This document shows positions 1-8,478 of a stretch of 31,672 nt of DNA, one piece after another (the stretch's first letter is position 1; every line of letters starts with the position of its first letter). The stretch comes from Clostridia bacterium (lineage in GTDB: Bacteria > Bacillota > Clostridia > Christensenellales > Borkfalkiaceae), in the NCBI GenBank assembly GCA_900769545.1, contig CAAGGZ010000033.1:1-31672 (forward strand), in the 5' to 3' direction. The position numbers and the translations under genes are program-made. The notes beneath the pieces are model-generated. The model was not told the origin of the DNA, made no database searches, and saw nothing but the letters and a program-made list of their open reading frames with translations.

Positions 1-510
1 GTAGTGGCAAGCAGGTTCAACTGCTTCAAAATGTTCAACTTCGCCGCCAGTAGCAGGAAGAACTACGCTCATCAAGTTGGTAACTTGCGTCTGTTCTTCA
101 TCCGTCCAAGCTGCGCCGCAGTCAGTACAGTACCAGTACTCAACGTTACCTGCATAGTGACAACCAGGCGCGATTGCTTCCACGTGCGCAACGTTGTGCG
201 AAGCTGCGTCATTGGTGAGCTCGCCGCAGTTAGCGCAGTGCGCGTCGCAAGGATTGGTGTACTCGTGCGCGAGCGCTGCAATAGCGGTTTCGTCTTTAGA
301 AATCTTCTGCGTCAAAGCTTCATCAGACCAAACGTCGTCGCATTCAGTACAGTACCAGTACTCAATGTTACCTGCTTCAGCACAGGTAGCAGCTTTTGCT
401 TCAGCGTGTTCTACGGTGTGTTCATGGGTTTTGTTGCCGCCAAGACCGCAAGAAGCAAAGGAAACTGCCATCATACCGATAGCGCAAAGAAGTAAGAATT
501 TCCTTTTCAT
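1..510 (-). CDS. Cys-rich repeat lipoprotein, 3' end outside window
   Basis: Reading from the ATG at 510 leftwards gives an open frame of 170 codons that runs off the window at base 1, so the C-terminus is missing. The N-terminus is a bacterial lipoprotein signal: basic MKRK, a hydrophobic core, then a lipobox VSFASC with the lipidated Cys at residue 21. The mature part holds diverged repeats of the pattern H..A..A.C...GN.EYWYC..C...W..E, with CxxC pairs spaced like a small zinc-ribbon or disulphide knuckle. A perfect AGGAGG lies at 519-524, 8 bases before the ATG, which fixes the start. It has its own promoter (545-573). Similar C..GN/G...Y.C.CG repeats recur in the partial protein at the right end of the window (30933 on). 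Likely an extracellular membrane-anchored protein; the repeat function is unknown to me. Confidence 0.85.
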   Translation of the reverse strand, partial: MKRKFLLLCAIGMMAVSFASCGLGGNKTHEHTVEHAEAKAATCAEAGNIEYWYCTECDDVWSDEALTQKISKDETAIAALAHEYTNPCDAHCANCGELTNDAASHNVAHVEAIAPGCHYAGNVEYWYCTDCGAAWTDEEQTQVTNLMSVVLPATGGEVEHFEAVEPACHY

Positions 511-544
511 GAGAAAAGCCTCCTAAAAAAATATTAACATATAC

Positions 545-573
545 ATTATATAGCATAGTTAAAAATTTAGCAA
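545..573 (-). promoter_or_regulatory. Sigma-A-type promoter for the leftmost lipoprotein
   Basis: On the minus strand, TTGCTA (bases 573-568) and a perfect TATAAT (550-545) are separated by 17 bp. The start codon is about 35 bases downstream. Confidence 0.75.
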
Positions 574-720
574 GTGTTTGAAACTTGATTTGAGGGAATT
601 GTTTATTTATTTTGCATATTACAAGGAAAGGAACTATGCGTTTATCGAATAGTGAGACGAAAAGAGAGGTTTCTTTTTTAAATTTACACATTTCTTAATG
701 TCATAAAAAAGCGCAAACAC

Positions 721-749
721 TTGATTTTTTAAATTGTTTATGATACAAT
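721..749 (+). promoter_or_regulatory. Sigma-A-type promoter for the GH2 gene
   Basis: TTGATT (721-726), 17-bp spacer, TACAAT (744-749). The in-frame ATG at 748 overlaps this -10 box, so it cannot be in the transcript. That argues for the ATG at 772 as the real start. The rest of the 511-771 gap shows no gene. Confidence 0.75.
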
Positions 750-771
750 GGTGAGGTTGGAGCTCGAATTT

Positions 772-3219
772 ATGAAAAAAATACTATTAAACAAAAACTG
801 GTATCTTAATAACGAGCGTGTAGGGCGGTTGTCTGCAACCGTTCCCGGGTGCGTACATACCGATTTGCAAAAACACGGAATCATTCCCGATTATTTTTGG
901 CGCGATAACAACGAGCAGTGTCAATGGATTGAAAAGGAAGACTGGTTGTATTCGTGCGCCTTTGATTGTCCGTCGCTCGATGAAAAAGCCGTACTGCATT
1001 TCGACGGTTTGGATACCTATGCAATTATAAAATTGAACGGTGAAACGTTGGGTGAGACGCATAATATGTTCATACCCCACGCTTTTGACGTCACTAAAAA
1101 ATTGAAAGAGAAAAACAATCTCTTAGAGGTATGTTTCCGTTCTCCTGTAAAAGAAGTCGAAGGGGAACCGTCCCTACCTGCGGCTTTTACAAACGAACGA
1201 TTGCATACGCGCCGTATGCAGTGTACCTACTCTTGGGACTGGGTAGACCGTTTTGTAACTTGCGGTATTTTTTTGCCTGTGTATTTGGAGCTTGGAAACG
1301 ATTTTTGCGTGGAGTCTGCTTATATTTATACGGAAAACATCGATTCGTTTGGCGCGCAAGTTTGCGTTACAGCCGATTTTGCAAATTATCAAAAAACAGG
1401 CGTTGTTACTTTTGAGATTCTTGCTCCGAATGGGGGAATCGTTTACAAACACGCTCAGTATGTGGCGGAACCGCAGGTCACTGTTTATGCTAATATTTCC
1501 AAGCCTGCGCTTTGGTGGCCCAATGGGTACGGCGAGCAGCCTTTGTATACGCTCCGCATTATTATAAACGAAGAAACGTATGAGGAGAAATTCGGTATAC
1601 GCACTTTACGAATTGCGGAAATCCCCGACGAAAAAGGAGGGGAATACGACCTCCTTGCGCAACAATATAAAGCTTTGCAAAAGGAAGTTGTTGCGGAAAT
1701 GTGTTGCGACCAGACCGAAGAGACGGCAGGCTTTTGCGTAATCGTCAACGGCAAGCGTATCTATTGCCGTGGCGGAAATTGGGTACCTTGCGAGCCGTTC
1801 CCCAGCGAAGAATCGGAAGAAAAAATCAAGAATTTGGTCGCTCTTGCCGCTGAAGGCAATATGAATATGCTCCGCGTATGGGGCGGCGGCTTGTTTGAAA
1901 AAGACGTTTTTTATGACGAATGTGACCGCAAGGGGATACTCGTAACGCAAGATTTCTTAATGGCTTGCGGCGAATATCCGCAAGCGGAAGAATGGTTTTT
2001 GGAAGAATTAAAACAAGAATCCGCTTTTGCGGCAAAAAAATTGCGCAACCACCCGTGCCTTGCTTGGTGGGTTGGGGACAATGAAAACGGTACGCTCGGT
2101 ACAGACCTCAAAGAACTCTACAATGGCCGTATCGCTTCGTTGGTCGGGTTAGAGCCGCAAATTCGCGCGCTGGATCCTATGAGAACGTTTTTACGTACCT
2201 CTCCGTATGGTGGAACTCCGTATATGTCGATTACGCGCGGTACTACGCACACGACGAACTTTTTAGGGGAAATATTTCAATTTTTTCTGAATCACGATTG
2301 CTCCAATTATAAAGAACATTTCGAGCGTTTTTTAGGTAGATTGGCGGTAGAGGAGCCTATTTTCGGCTATCCGCAGCGTTGTAGCCTGCTTCGTTTTATG
2401 ACGGAAGAAGACTTGCAGGACGAAGAGGAGAGAATGCCTCGCTTCCATTGTAAAACAAACCCGGGGATCACGCTTACTTTATACGAATACGGAAAGACCT
2501 TTGCAGAAAAGGCACTCGGCGGTTTTGAAAGCTTAAACGATAAATTGTTTAAATACGAATATATTCAATACGAGTGGATTCGCGTTGTATTCGAGCATTA
2601 TCGCAGACGAATTGGATATAACGACGGGATTTTGTTCTGGATGTATAACGATATTTGGCCTGCGAGTATGAGCTGGTCGATTGTTGATTATTATAATTTG
2701 CCCAAAGCGGCTTGGTACGCATTTAAGCGTTGCGCGAAGCGCGTAGTTGGCTCCTTGAAAAAGGAAGACGGAAAATACGTTTTGTACGTTTCCTCTGACG
2801 GCGTCGAGGGGAGCGCGAAAATCGTTTGTCACACAGAAGATAACGCGAATATTTATACGACGGAAATCAAGTTGAATGGCTACGGAACCGCGCGCGCGGA
2901 ATTGCCTTTTGCGGAAAATACGCGTATGGCAATTTGCGATATTACGGCTGGGGACATAAAAGACCGTTGTTTCTATAAGGACGGAGTCTTGCCTTTAACG
3001 GCAACGGACGGCGTAGAAATTGTGAAAAAGACGGACGATGAAATCACGTTAAGAGCGAATAAATACGTACATGCCGTACAGTTGGAGGGCAATTACGTAT
3101 TCTCAGACAACTATTTTTCGTTGCTCGGCGGTGAAGAAATTACCGTTTCCTATCGTAAGAATTTTATTTCCTCTTCCGACCAATCGTTGACGGTAAAAGC
3201 CTTTACAATTAAGGAATAA
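772..3219 (+). CDS. GH2 family beta-mannosidase-like glycoside hydrolase
   Basis: 815 residues from the ATG at 772, close to the usual size of family 2 beta-mannosidases. The N-terminal half carries the GH2 jelly-roll features (WLYSCAFDCP, HFDGLDTYAIIKLNGE, HNMFIPHAFDVT, then SWDWVDRF). The TIM barrel follows, with MLRVWGGGLFE, acid/base Glu438 in WWVGDNENG, and probable nucleophile Glu527 in RLAVEEPIFGYP. The 89-residue separation fits beta-mannosidases, as does the later WMYNDIWPASMSWS segment. There is no signal peptide, so it should act in the cytoplasm, removing beta-mannosyl residues from imported oligosaccharides. Start choice: the upstream ATG at 748 lies in the -10 box; GGAG at 759-762 is a modest ribosome site for 772. 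The nucleophile segment is somewhat divergent (EEP rather than SEFG), so the exact glycoside specificity is inference. Confidence 0.88.
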   Translation: MKKILLNKNWYLNNERVGRLSATVPGCVHTDLQKHGIIPDYFWRDNNEQCQWIEKEDWLYSCAFDCPSLDEKAVLHFDGLDTYAIIKLNGETLGETHNMFIPHAFDVTKKLKEKNNLLEVCFRSPVKEVEGEPSLPAAFTNERLHTRRMQCTYSWDWVDRFVTCGIFLPVYLELGNDFCVESAYIYTENIDSFGAQVCVTADFANYQKTGVVTFEILAPNGGIVYKHAQYVAEPQVTVYANISKPALWWPNGYGEQPLYTLRIIINEETYEEKFGIRTLRIAEIPDEKGGEYDLLAQQYKALQKEVVAEMCCDQTEETAGFCVIVNGKRIYCRGGNWVPCEPFPSEESEEKIKNLVALAAEGNMNMLRVWGGGLFEKDVFYDECDRKGILVTQDFLMACGEYPQAEEWFLEELKQESAFAAKKLRNHPCLAWWVGDNENGTLGTDLKELYNGRIASLVGLEPQIRALDPMRTFLRTSPYGGTPYMSITRGTTHTTNFLGEIFQFFLNHDCSNYKEHFERFLGRLAVEEPIFGYPQRCSLLRFMTEEDLQDEEERMPRFHCKTNPGITLTLYEYGKTFAEKALGGFESLNDKLFKYEYIQYEWIRVVFEHYRRRIGYNDGILFWMYNDIWPASMSWSIVDYYNLPKAAWYAFKRCAKRVVGSLKKEDGKYVLYVSSDGVEGSAKIVCHTEDNANIYTTEIKLNGYGTARAELPFAENTRMAICDITAGDIKDRCFYKDGVLPLTATDGVEIVKKTDDEITLRANKYVHAVQLEGNYVFSDNYFSLLGGEEITVSYRKNFISSSDQSLTVKAFTIKE

Positions 3220-3235
3220 TTTTATAAATATAAAG

Positions 3236-3264
3236 AAGGCTACGGAACAAAAATCCGTAGCCTT
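3236..3264. terminator. Bidirectional terminator between convergent genes
   Basis: An 11-bp perfect stem (AAGGCTACGGA at 3236-3246, TCCGTAGCCTT at 3254-3264) has a 7-base loop. It sits between the stops of the GH2 gene and the exporter operon. The flanks are AT-rich but the U-tracts are short on both sides. Confidence 0.75.
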
Positions 3265-3269
3265 TAAAC

Positions 3270-5183
3270 TTAGCTTGCTTGCGTTGCCTGTTGTGTTTTT
3301 AACAGGCTTTCTTTTCTGTTTTGCAAGGTATATAAATGATAATACTTTCCTTTTTTCTTCAATAAATCGAAGTGGTTGCCCTGCTCGACGATTTCTCCGT
3401 GGGAAAGCACGATGATATTGTCTGCGTGCTGTACTGTGGAAAGTCTGTGCGCAACGATAAGCATCGTACCGATATTCATCATTTTTTCCAAAGAGTTTTG
3501 GATGAGCTGTTCTGTTTCCGTGTCAATATTTGCCGTCGCTTCGTCCAAAATCATAACTTCGGGCTTATGCACAATCGTTCTCGCAAAGGAAAGAAGCTGC
3601 CTTTGCCCTGCGGAGAAGTTGTTGCCGCGCTCCAAAATCATATAATCAAAACCTTCTTCCAAACGGGAGATAAAGGAGTCCGCATTGACATATTTACAAG
3701 CTTCCCAAACTTCCTCATCGCTGATATTTTCTTCACGGAGCAAAATGTTGTCACGAATGGTACCCGAGAAGAGGAATACGTCCTGAAGCATCTGCCCAAA
3801 GTGTTTTCTAAGCGAGGAAATTTTAATCTTTTTAATGTCGATGCCGTCAATTAAAATTTGTCCTTTTTGAATGTCGTAGTTTCGACAAATTAAGGAAAGA
3901 ATGGTCGTTTTTCCCGAACCCGTAGAGCCGACAAACGCTACTGTTTGTTTGGGCTCGATGGTAAAGGAAACGTCTTTTAATATCCATTCGCCCTCAATAT
4001 ATGCAAACCAAACGTTTTTAAATTCGATTTTGCCCTGTACTTCGGGGAGCTCGATGGCGTCCTCGCTGTCCACGACAACGGGCTGCATATCCATAATCGT
4101 GAAGATTTTTTCCGCCGAGGCGAACGCCGATTGCAGCCAGTTGAACTGTTCTGCAAGGCTCTGAATAGGGTTGAAGAACTTCGAGATGTACATATAGAAC
4201 GATACGATAATATCGCTGGTGACAACTTGCCCTAAAATGGCGGTATTATCCAACGAGCCTTTCGCGCCGAGGAAGAACAGACAAAGGATAGAGGTTTGGT
4301 GTAACATAAACACCATAGGACGGAAAATGCCGAATACGAAAATCTGTTGATATTTGGATTTTCCGAGTTTGCTGTTTTTCTCACGGAATTCGTCTAATTT
4401 TCTGTTTTCTCTGTTAAAGAACTGCGTAATTTTGATACCCGAAAGGTTTTCGGATAAGAAGGTGTTGATGTCCGTCGTGTTGTCCTTTACACGTCTGTAC
4501 GCGCGTCTTGAAAATTTACGGAAAATAACGGTGAACAGAACGATAAAGGGGACGAAGCACAAGACCATCAAGGTGAGCATATAGTTCAAGCAAAGCATTG
4601 CCGTCAATACGCCGAGGATAACGAACACGTTTTTGATAAGGTTTACGATAATGTTGGTGAACATCATCGAAACGCCGTTGGTGTCGTTCGTTACGCGGGT
4701 AACCAGTTTCCCGACGGGGATATGATTCAACTGCTCGTGGGATAATTTCTCGATATGCTCAAATAAGTCCAAACGGATATTCGAGATGATTTTTTGTCCG
4801 ATTTTTTGCAGGATAATTGCTTGCGCATACGAACAAATCATCGTCACGATAAGAATACTCGCATACAGCGCAATTCTCCAAAGGAGCTGGTTTAATTCAA
4901 AGTCCTCTTTGATAAGGCCTTGGATATTCCCGATAAGCAGAGGTCCGATAATATCGTAGGAAATGGAAAACAACATTAAGGCGAGCACAAAGGCAAAGCC
5001 TTTCCAGTAGGGCTTTGCATAAGCGAGCAAGCGTTTGACGATTTCCTTATCGGAGATATTTCGCTCGAACCCCATAGATTCTTTTTTGTCTTTAATGAGA
5101 GCGTAGGCAACGATAAAGATAAGCGCAACCGTTCCCAATATGCCGCCCATAATAATGAGCGGATAGTATTTTTCAAATGTCAT
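3270..5183 (-). CDS. Heterodimeric ABC exporter, catalytic subunit (BmrD/YheH-like)
   Basis: 637-residue half-transporter. It has an extra N-terminal hydrophobic segment (about 8-30), a six-helix exporter membrane domain (about 60-350) and a nucleotide-binding domain. The Walker A is GSTGSGKT (419-426), the Q-loop Gln is 467, the signature is a non-canonical FSAGQ (523-527), the Walker B is VMILDE with catalytic Glu548, and the switch His is 579. The extra N-terminal segment and the FSAGQ signature match the BmrD/YheH side of heterodimeric multidrug exporters such as BmrCD and TM287/288. Its start is 1 base past the stop of the upstream subunit, so the two are translationally coupled. The substrate (drug, lipid or peptide) cannot be read from sequence. 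There is no C39 peptidase domain. Confidence 0.92.
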   Translation of the reverse strand: MTFEKYYPLIIMGGILGTVALIFIVAYALIKDKKESMGFERNISDKEIVKRLLAYAKPYWKGFAFVLALMLFSISYDIIGPLLIGNIQGLIKEDFELNQLLWRIALYASILIVTMICSYAQAIILQKIGQKIISNIRLDLFEHIEKLSHEQLNHIPVGKLVTRVTNDTNGVSMMFTNIIVNLIKNVFVILGVLTAMLCLNYMLTLMVLCFVPFIVLFTVIFRKFSRRAYRRVKDNTTDINTFLSENLSGIKITQFFNRENRKLDEFREKNSKLGKSKYQQIFVFGIFRPMVFMLHQTSILCLFFLGAKGSLDNTAILGQVVTSDIIVSFYMYISKFFNPIQSLAEQFNWLQSAFASAEKIFTIMDMQPVVVDSEDAIELPEVQGKIEFKNVWFAYIEGEWILKDVSFTIEPKQTVAFVGSTGSGKTTILSLICRNYDIQKGQILIDGIDIKKIKISSLRKHFGQMLQDVFLFSGTIRDNILLREENISDEEVWEACKYVNADSFISRLEEGFDYMILERGNNFSAGQRQLLSFARTIVHKPEVMILDEATANIDTETEQLIQNSLEKMMNIGTMLIVAHRLSTVQHADNIIVLSHGEIVEQGNHFDLLKKKGKYYHLYTLQNRKESLLKTQQATQAS

Positions 5184-5184
5184 A

Positions 5185-6954
5185 TTATTCTCTCTCCGCT
5201 TCTAATTTTTGCAATTCTGCCATTGCTTTATAGGAAGGGCAGTTTTCTAACAATTCGTCGTGCGCGCCAACCGCTACAATGCGTCCGTCGTCGATATAGA
5301 CGATTTTATCCATCTGTTCGATGGTGGAAATTCTGTGCGCAATCAAAATGGTGGTTTTGCCGCCGCGTTCTTCTCTTAAGTTCTGCAAGAGATTTCTTTC
5401 CGTTTTGGTGTCAACCGCCGAAAGGGAGTCGTCCAAAATCAAGATAGGCGCCTTTTTCATCAGAGCTCTTGCAATCGAGATACGCTGTTTTTGACCGCCG
5501 GAAACGGTTACGCCGCGTTCGCCCAAAACCGTTTCGTACTTTTCAGTAAATTCTTCAATATTGTCGCTCACTTCCGCAAGCTGCGCCGCGCGTTGGACGG
5601 ACTCGAAATCGTTGTTATCGGAAGCGAATGCAATGTTGTTGGAAATGGTGTCGCTGAATAGGAAATTATCCTGCGGTACGTAGGCGATATACTTTCTCAA
5701 GGACTTAATCTTTACGTCGTTGACGTCTCTATCGTCTACGAACAGCGTACCGTCTGCAACGTTGTAATTTCTAAGGATAAGGTCGACAAGGGTGGTTTTT
5801 CCTGCGCCCGTTCTGCCGATAATACCCACGTTTTCGCCTGCTTCGATGGTAAAGGAAACGTCTTGCAAAGCGTCGTATTCGCCCATAGCGTGGCGGAAAG
5901 TGAGGTTCCTAAACTCGATTTTACCTGTTACGTTTTCTATTTCCGCAGAGCCGTCTTTATCGCAAACGTCTTGCTTTGCGTCGAGCAGCGTGTTGATACG
6001 CTTTAAGGAAGCCTTGCCTCTGGAGGTCATATCGATAAGCTCCGAAATCGCCATAATGGGCCAAATGATAGAGTTAAAATAGCCGATAAATTCCATAAGC
6101 TGACCCACGTTGAGCACGTCTTTATACACGAGATAACCGCCGTAACCTAAAATAATGCAAACAACCGATTCCACGAAAAGGGTAACGGAAATATGCAGTA
6201 GGGTAGAAGCCTTTGTGTACTCCACGTTGGCGTTTTCGTTTTCTTTATTGAGCTTTTTAAACGCCCAAAGCTCTTTGAACTCTTTGACAAAGGCTTTGAT
6301 AACGGCGATACCGGAAAAGCTCTCTTGCGAGAAGTCGGAAAGGCTGGAAAAAGCCGCTTGACGCTTGTCCCACTTCGACATCATATATTTGCCGACGATG
6401 AGGGAAACGAGGAATAAAAACGTCATAGGAATGAGCGCGAATAAAGTCAAATATCCGTGCAGCATCCACATTTTCACAATGGATAAGATACCCAAGAACA
6501 AGGCGTCAACGAGCATCATCATGCCCCAGCCAAAGGCTTCCTGCACCGTGTCAATATCGTTGGTGAAAAGGGACATCAAATTGCCGACTTTGTTGACTTG
6601 GTAGTAGTTTTGCGACAAATCTTTGCAGTGGTCGAACATTCTCAAACGCAAATCCGTTTCAAAACGAATGCCTGCGCCAAGGAAACAAATTCGCCATGCA
6701 AATCTGCCGACGACCATGGCAAGGATAATCCACATCATCGGTTGGCAGATTTTATCCAATACAAATTGGAAGTCAAACGCAACCATTTGCCCGTCGATTT
6801 CCACAAACCCGTCGTTGATACCGTTGATGAGGTAATTATAGAGCTTGGGAATCTCCAACTGCGCATAGTCAACCGCTATTAAGGCGACGAGCCCTAATAG
6901 GAACATATACAAATATTTTAAATAATAACGATTGATATATTTCCCGAAAAGCAT
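5185..6954 (-). CDS. Heterodimeric ABC exporter, degenerate-site subunit (BmrC/YheI-like)
   Basis: 589-residue half-transporter with six predicted membrane helices (about 12-310). The nucleotide-binding domain has Walker A GRTGAGKT (380-387), Q-loop Gln428, canonical signature VSGGQ (484-488), Walker B ILILDD and switch His540. The residue after the Walker B Asp is Asp509 instead of the catalytic Glu. That is the known mark of the non-hydrolysing half of heterodimeric exporters. With the partner's FSAGQ it forms the degenerate site, while this protein's VSGGQ pairs with the partner's Glu548 site. It is the first gene of the operon, with AAGGAAG at 6964-6970 before the ATG and a promoter at 7007-7035. 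Confidence 0.93.
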   Translation of the reverse strand: MLFGKYINRYYLKYLYMFLLGLVALIAVDYAQLEIPKLYNYLINGINDGFVEIDGQMVAFDFQFVLDKICQPMMWIILAMVVGRFAWRICFLGAGIRFETDLRLRMFDHCKDLSQNYYQVNKVGNLMSLFTNDIDTVQEAFGWGMMMLVDALFLGILSIVKMWMLHGYLTLFALIPMTFLFLVSLIVGKYMMSKWDKRQAAFSSLSDFSQESFSGIAVIKAFVKEFKELWAFKKLNKENENANVEYTKASTLLHISVTLFVESVVCIILGYGGYLVYKDVLNVGQLMEFIGYFNSIIWPIMAISELIDMTSRGKASLKRINTLLDAKQDVCDKDGSAEIENVTGKIEFRNLTFRHAMGEYDALQDVSFTIEAGENVGIIGRTGAGKTTLVDLILRNYNVADGTLFVDDRDVNDVKIKSLRKYIAYVPQDNFLFSDTISNNIAFASDNNDFESVQRAAQLAEVSDNIEEFTEKYETVLGERGVTVSGGQKQRISIARALMKKAPILILDDSLSAVDTKTERNLLQNLREERGGKTTILIAHRISTIEQMDKIVYIDDGRIVAVGAHDELLENCPSYKAMAELQKLEAERE

Positions 6955-7006
6955 ATTGTTTAACTTCCTTAATAATATATATATTGAATTAAGATAACTA
7001 TTTTTG

Positions 7007-7035
7007 ATAATAGCACTCTAAAACAAAAAAGTCAA
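7007..7035 (-). promoter_or_regulatory. Sigma-A-type promoter for the ABC exporter operon
   Basis: On the minus strand, TTGACT (7035-7030), 17-bp spacer, TATTAT (7012-7007). It is back to back with the tldD promoter, the two -35 boxes being about 30 bp apart. Confidence 0.8.
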
Positions 7036-7065
7036 CTGTTTGGGTGAAATTTTTTTTCAAAACAC

Positions 7066-7094
7066 TTGATTATTTCACATTTTTGTATTATAAT
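7066..7094 (+). promoter_or_regulatory. Sigma-A-type promoter for tldD-tldE
   Basis: TTGATT (7066-7071), 17-bp spacer, perfect TATAAT (7089-7094). The frame is open through this promoter, but the promoter position rules out any start before about 7100. Confidence 0.8.
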
Positions 7095-7128
7095 AAAAAA
7101 ATCCAACAACTTAAAGGAGGAAACGAAT

Positions 7129-8466
7129 TTGTTTAAATTCAGACAAGATACGTACGCAGACGTTCGTATAGAGGATAGATTTTCCACAAACGTAGCGTAT
7201 GTCAACGGAATGTTAAAAGAAATTAAGGAGCGTAAAGAAAAACGCGCCTTCATTCGTGTCTTTGACGGTAAGATGTGGTATTTTGCTTCGACGACCGACA
7301 TCAACGACGTGCAGAAAAAATTGGACGGGCTCTACGCGCAGGCGAAGAGCAATCCCAAAATTTTGAGAAACCGTACCGTCAGCCGCTTCCAGGTAAACGT
7401 GGAAGAAAAAATGGTATTCACCGACAATTCGGTGCGTAATATCCCTCTTGCGGAAAAGAAAGCCTTGCTTGAAAGCTATATGCCCATTCTTTCTATGTCG
7501 CCGCTTATGGCGATGCCGCAGGCGGTATATCTTGACAGAAACAGCGTGTTTGAGTTCTATTCCAGCAAGGGCGCGGCGATTAAGTACGATTACCAAACTT
7601 GCGGTTTTGTTCTTTCCTGTACGATTGCGGAAGGGGAAAAGTTCTTCCAGGCTCACCACCAAGTTGGCGATACGAAATTCAATAATTTGAAAGGTAAGAC
7701 CAGAATTTTGAAGGAATCCTTCAACGAACAAATTTCCTGTATGCAAAACGAAGTTGCCATCACGCCGGGTGAATACCCCGTAATTCTTTCGCCCGAAGCG
7801 GCAGGCATTTTCGCGCACGAATCTTTCGGTCATAAATCGGAGGCAGACTTCATGCTCGCAGACGAGGGAATCCGTCGCGAATGGCAGATTGGCAAGACGG
7901 TAGCGTCGCCTCTCCTTTCCATTGTGGACTGCGGTAAGTCGATTGGCAGCGGCTACGTGCCTTATGACGACGAGGGTACGAAAGCTCGCAAAAACTATCT
8001 TATCAAGAACGGCGTTTTAGCAGGCAGATTGCATAGCGGCGCAACGTCGGCGTACTTAAAGGAAAAAATGACGGGCAACGCGCGCGCTGTAAACTGCACG
8101 TTCGAGCCTATCGTCAGAATGACCAACACCTATATCGAAAAGGGCGAATCGACGATTGAGGAATTGTTCGCAGGTGTCAAATTCGGTTACTATATCAAGA
8201 GCGTTAAACACGGCTCGGGTATGAGTAAATTCACGATTGCGCCCAACGTAGCGTATGAAATCGTAGACGGCAAGATTACCCGTCCTGTAAAAATCAGCGT
8301 TATCACGGGCGACGTATTCACGACGCTTGGACTTATCGACGGGCTTTCCGATAAAGTGGAATTTATGAGCTTCGTTTCGGGCGGTTGCGGCAAGAACGAG
8401 CAAAATCCCTTGCCCGTTGGCTTCGGCGGACCTCACGTTCGTATCTCCAAAATGTTTGCGCAGTAA
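7129..8466 (+). CDS. tldD: TldD metalloprotease subunit
   Basis: 445 residues. The start is a TTG at 7129, eight bases after AAAGGAGG (7113-7120); earlier in-frame starts lie inside the promoter. The TldD zinc site is intact: HExxxH as His230-Glu231 and His235 (FAHESFGHKSE), with the third ligand Cys420 in SGGCGKNEQ near the C-terminus, as in E. coli TldD. TldD and TldE form a cytoplasmic heterodimer with the active site enclosed. It degrades unfolded peptides and matures some ribosomal peptides such as microcin B17. The gene is followed after 12 bases by its partner. It is divergent from an ABC exporter, an arrangement that could reflect peptide processing plus export, but this is inference. 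Confidence 0.93.
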   Translation: MFKFRQDTYADVRIEDRFSTNVAYVNGMLKEIKERKEKRAFIRVFDGKMWYFASTTDINDVQKKLDGLYAQAKSNPKILRNRTVSRFQVNVEEKMVFTDNSVRNIPLAEKKALLESYMPILSMSPLMAMPQAVYLDRNSVFEFYSSKGAAIKYDYQTCGFVLSCTIAEGEKFFQAHHQVGDTKFNNLKGKTRILKESFNEQISCMQNEVAITPGEYPVILSPEAAGIFAHESFGHKSEADFMLADEGIRREWQIGKTVASPLLSIVDCGKSIGSGYVPYDDEGTKARKNYLIKNGVLAGRLHSGATSAYLKEKMTGNARAVNCTFEPIVRMTNTYIEKGESTIEELFAGVKFGYYIKSVKHGSGMSKFTIAPNVAYEIVDGKITRPVKISVITGDVFTTLGLIDGLSDKVEFMSFVSGGCGKNEQNPLPVGFGGPHVRISKMFAQ

Positions 8467-8478
8467 GGAGGGGAAATT

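Noticed and set aside
748..771. ATG at 748 as start of the GH2 gene
   Set aside because: It overlaps the TACAAT -10 box; ATG 772 is downstream of the promoter and gives a normal GH2 N-terminus.
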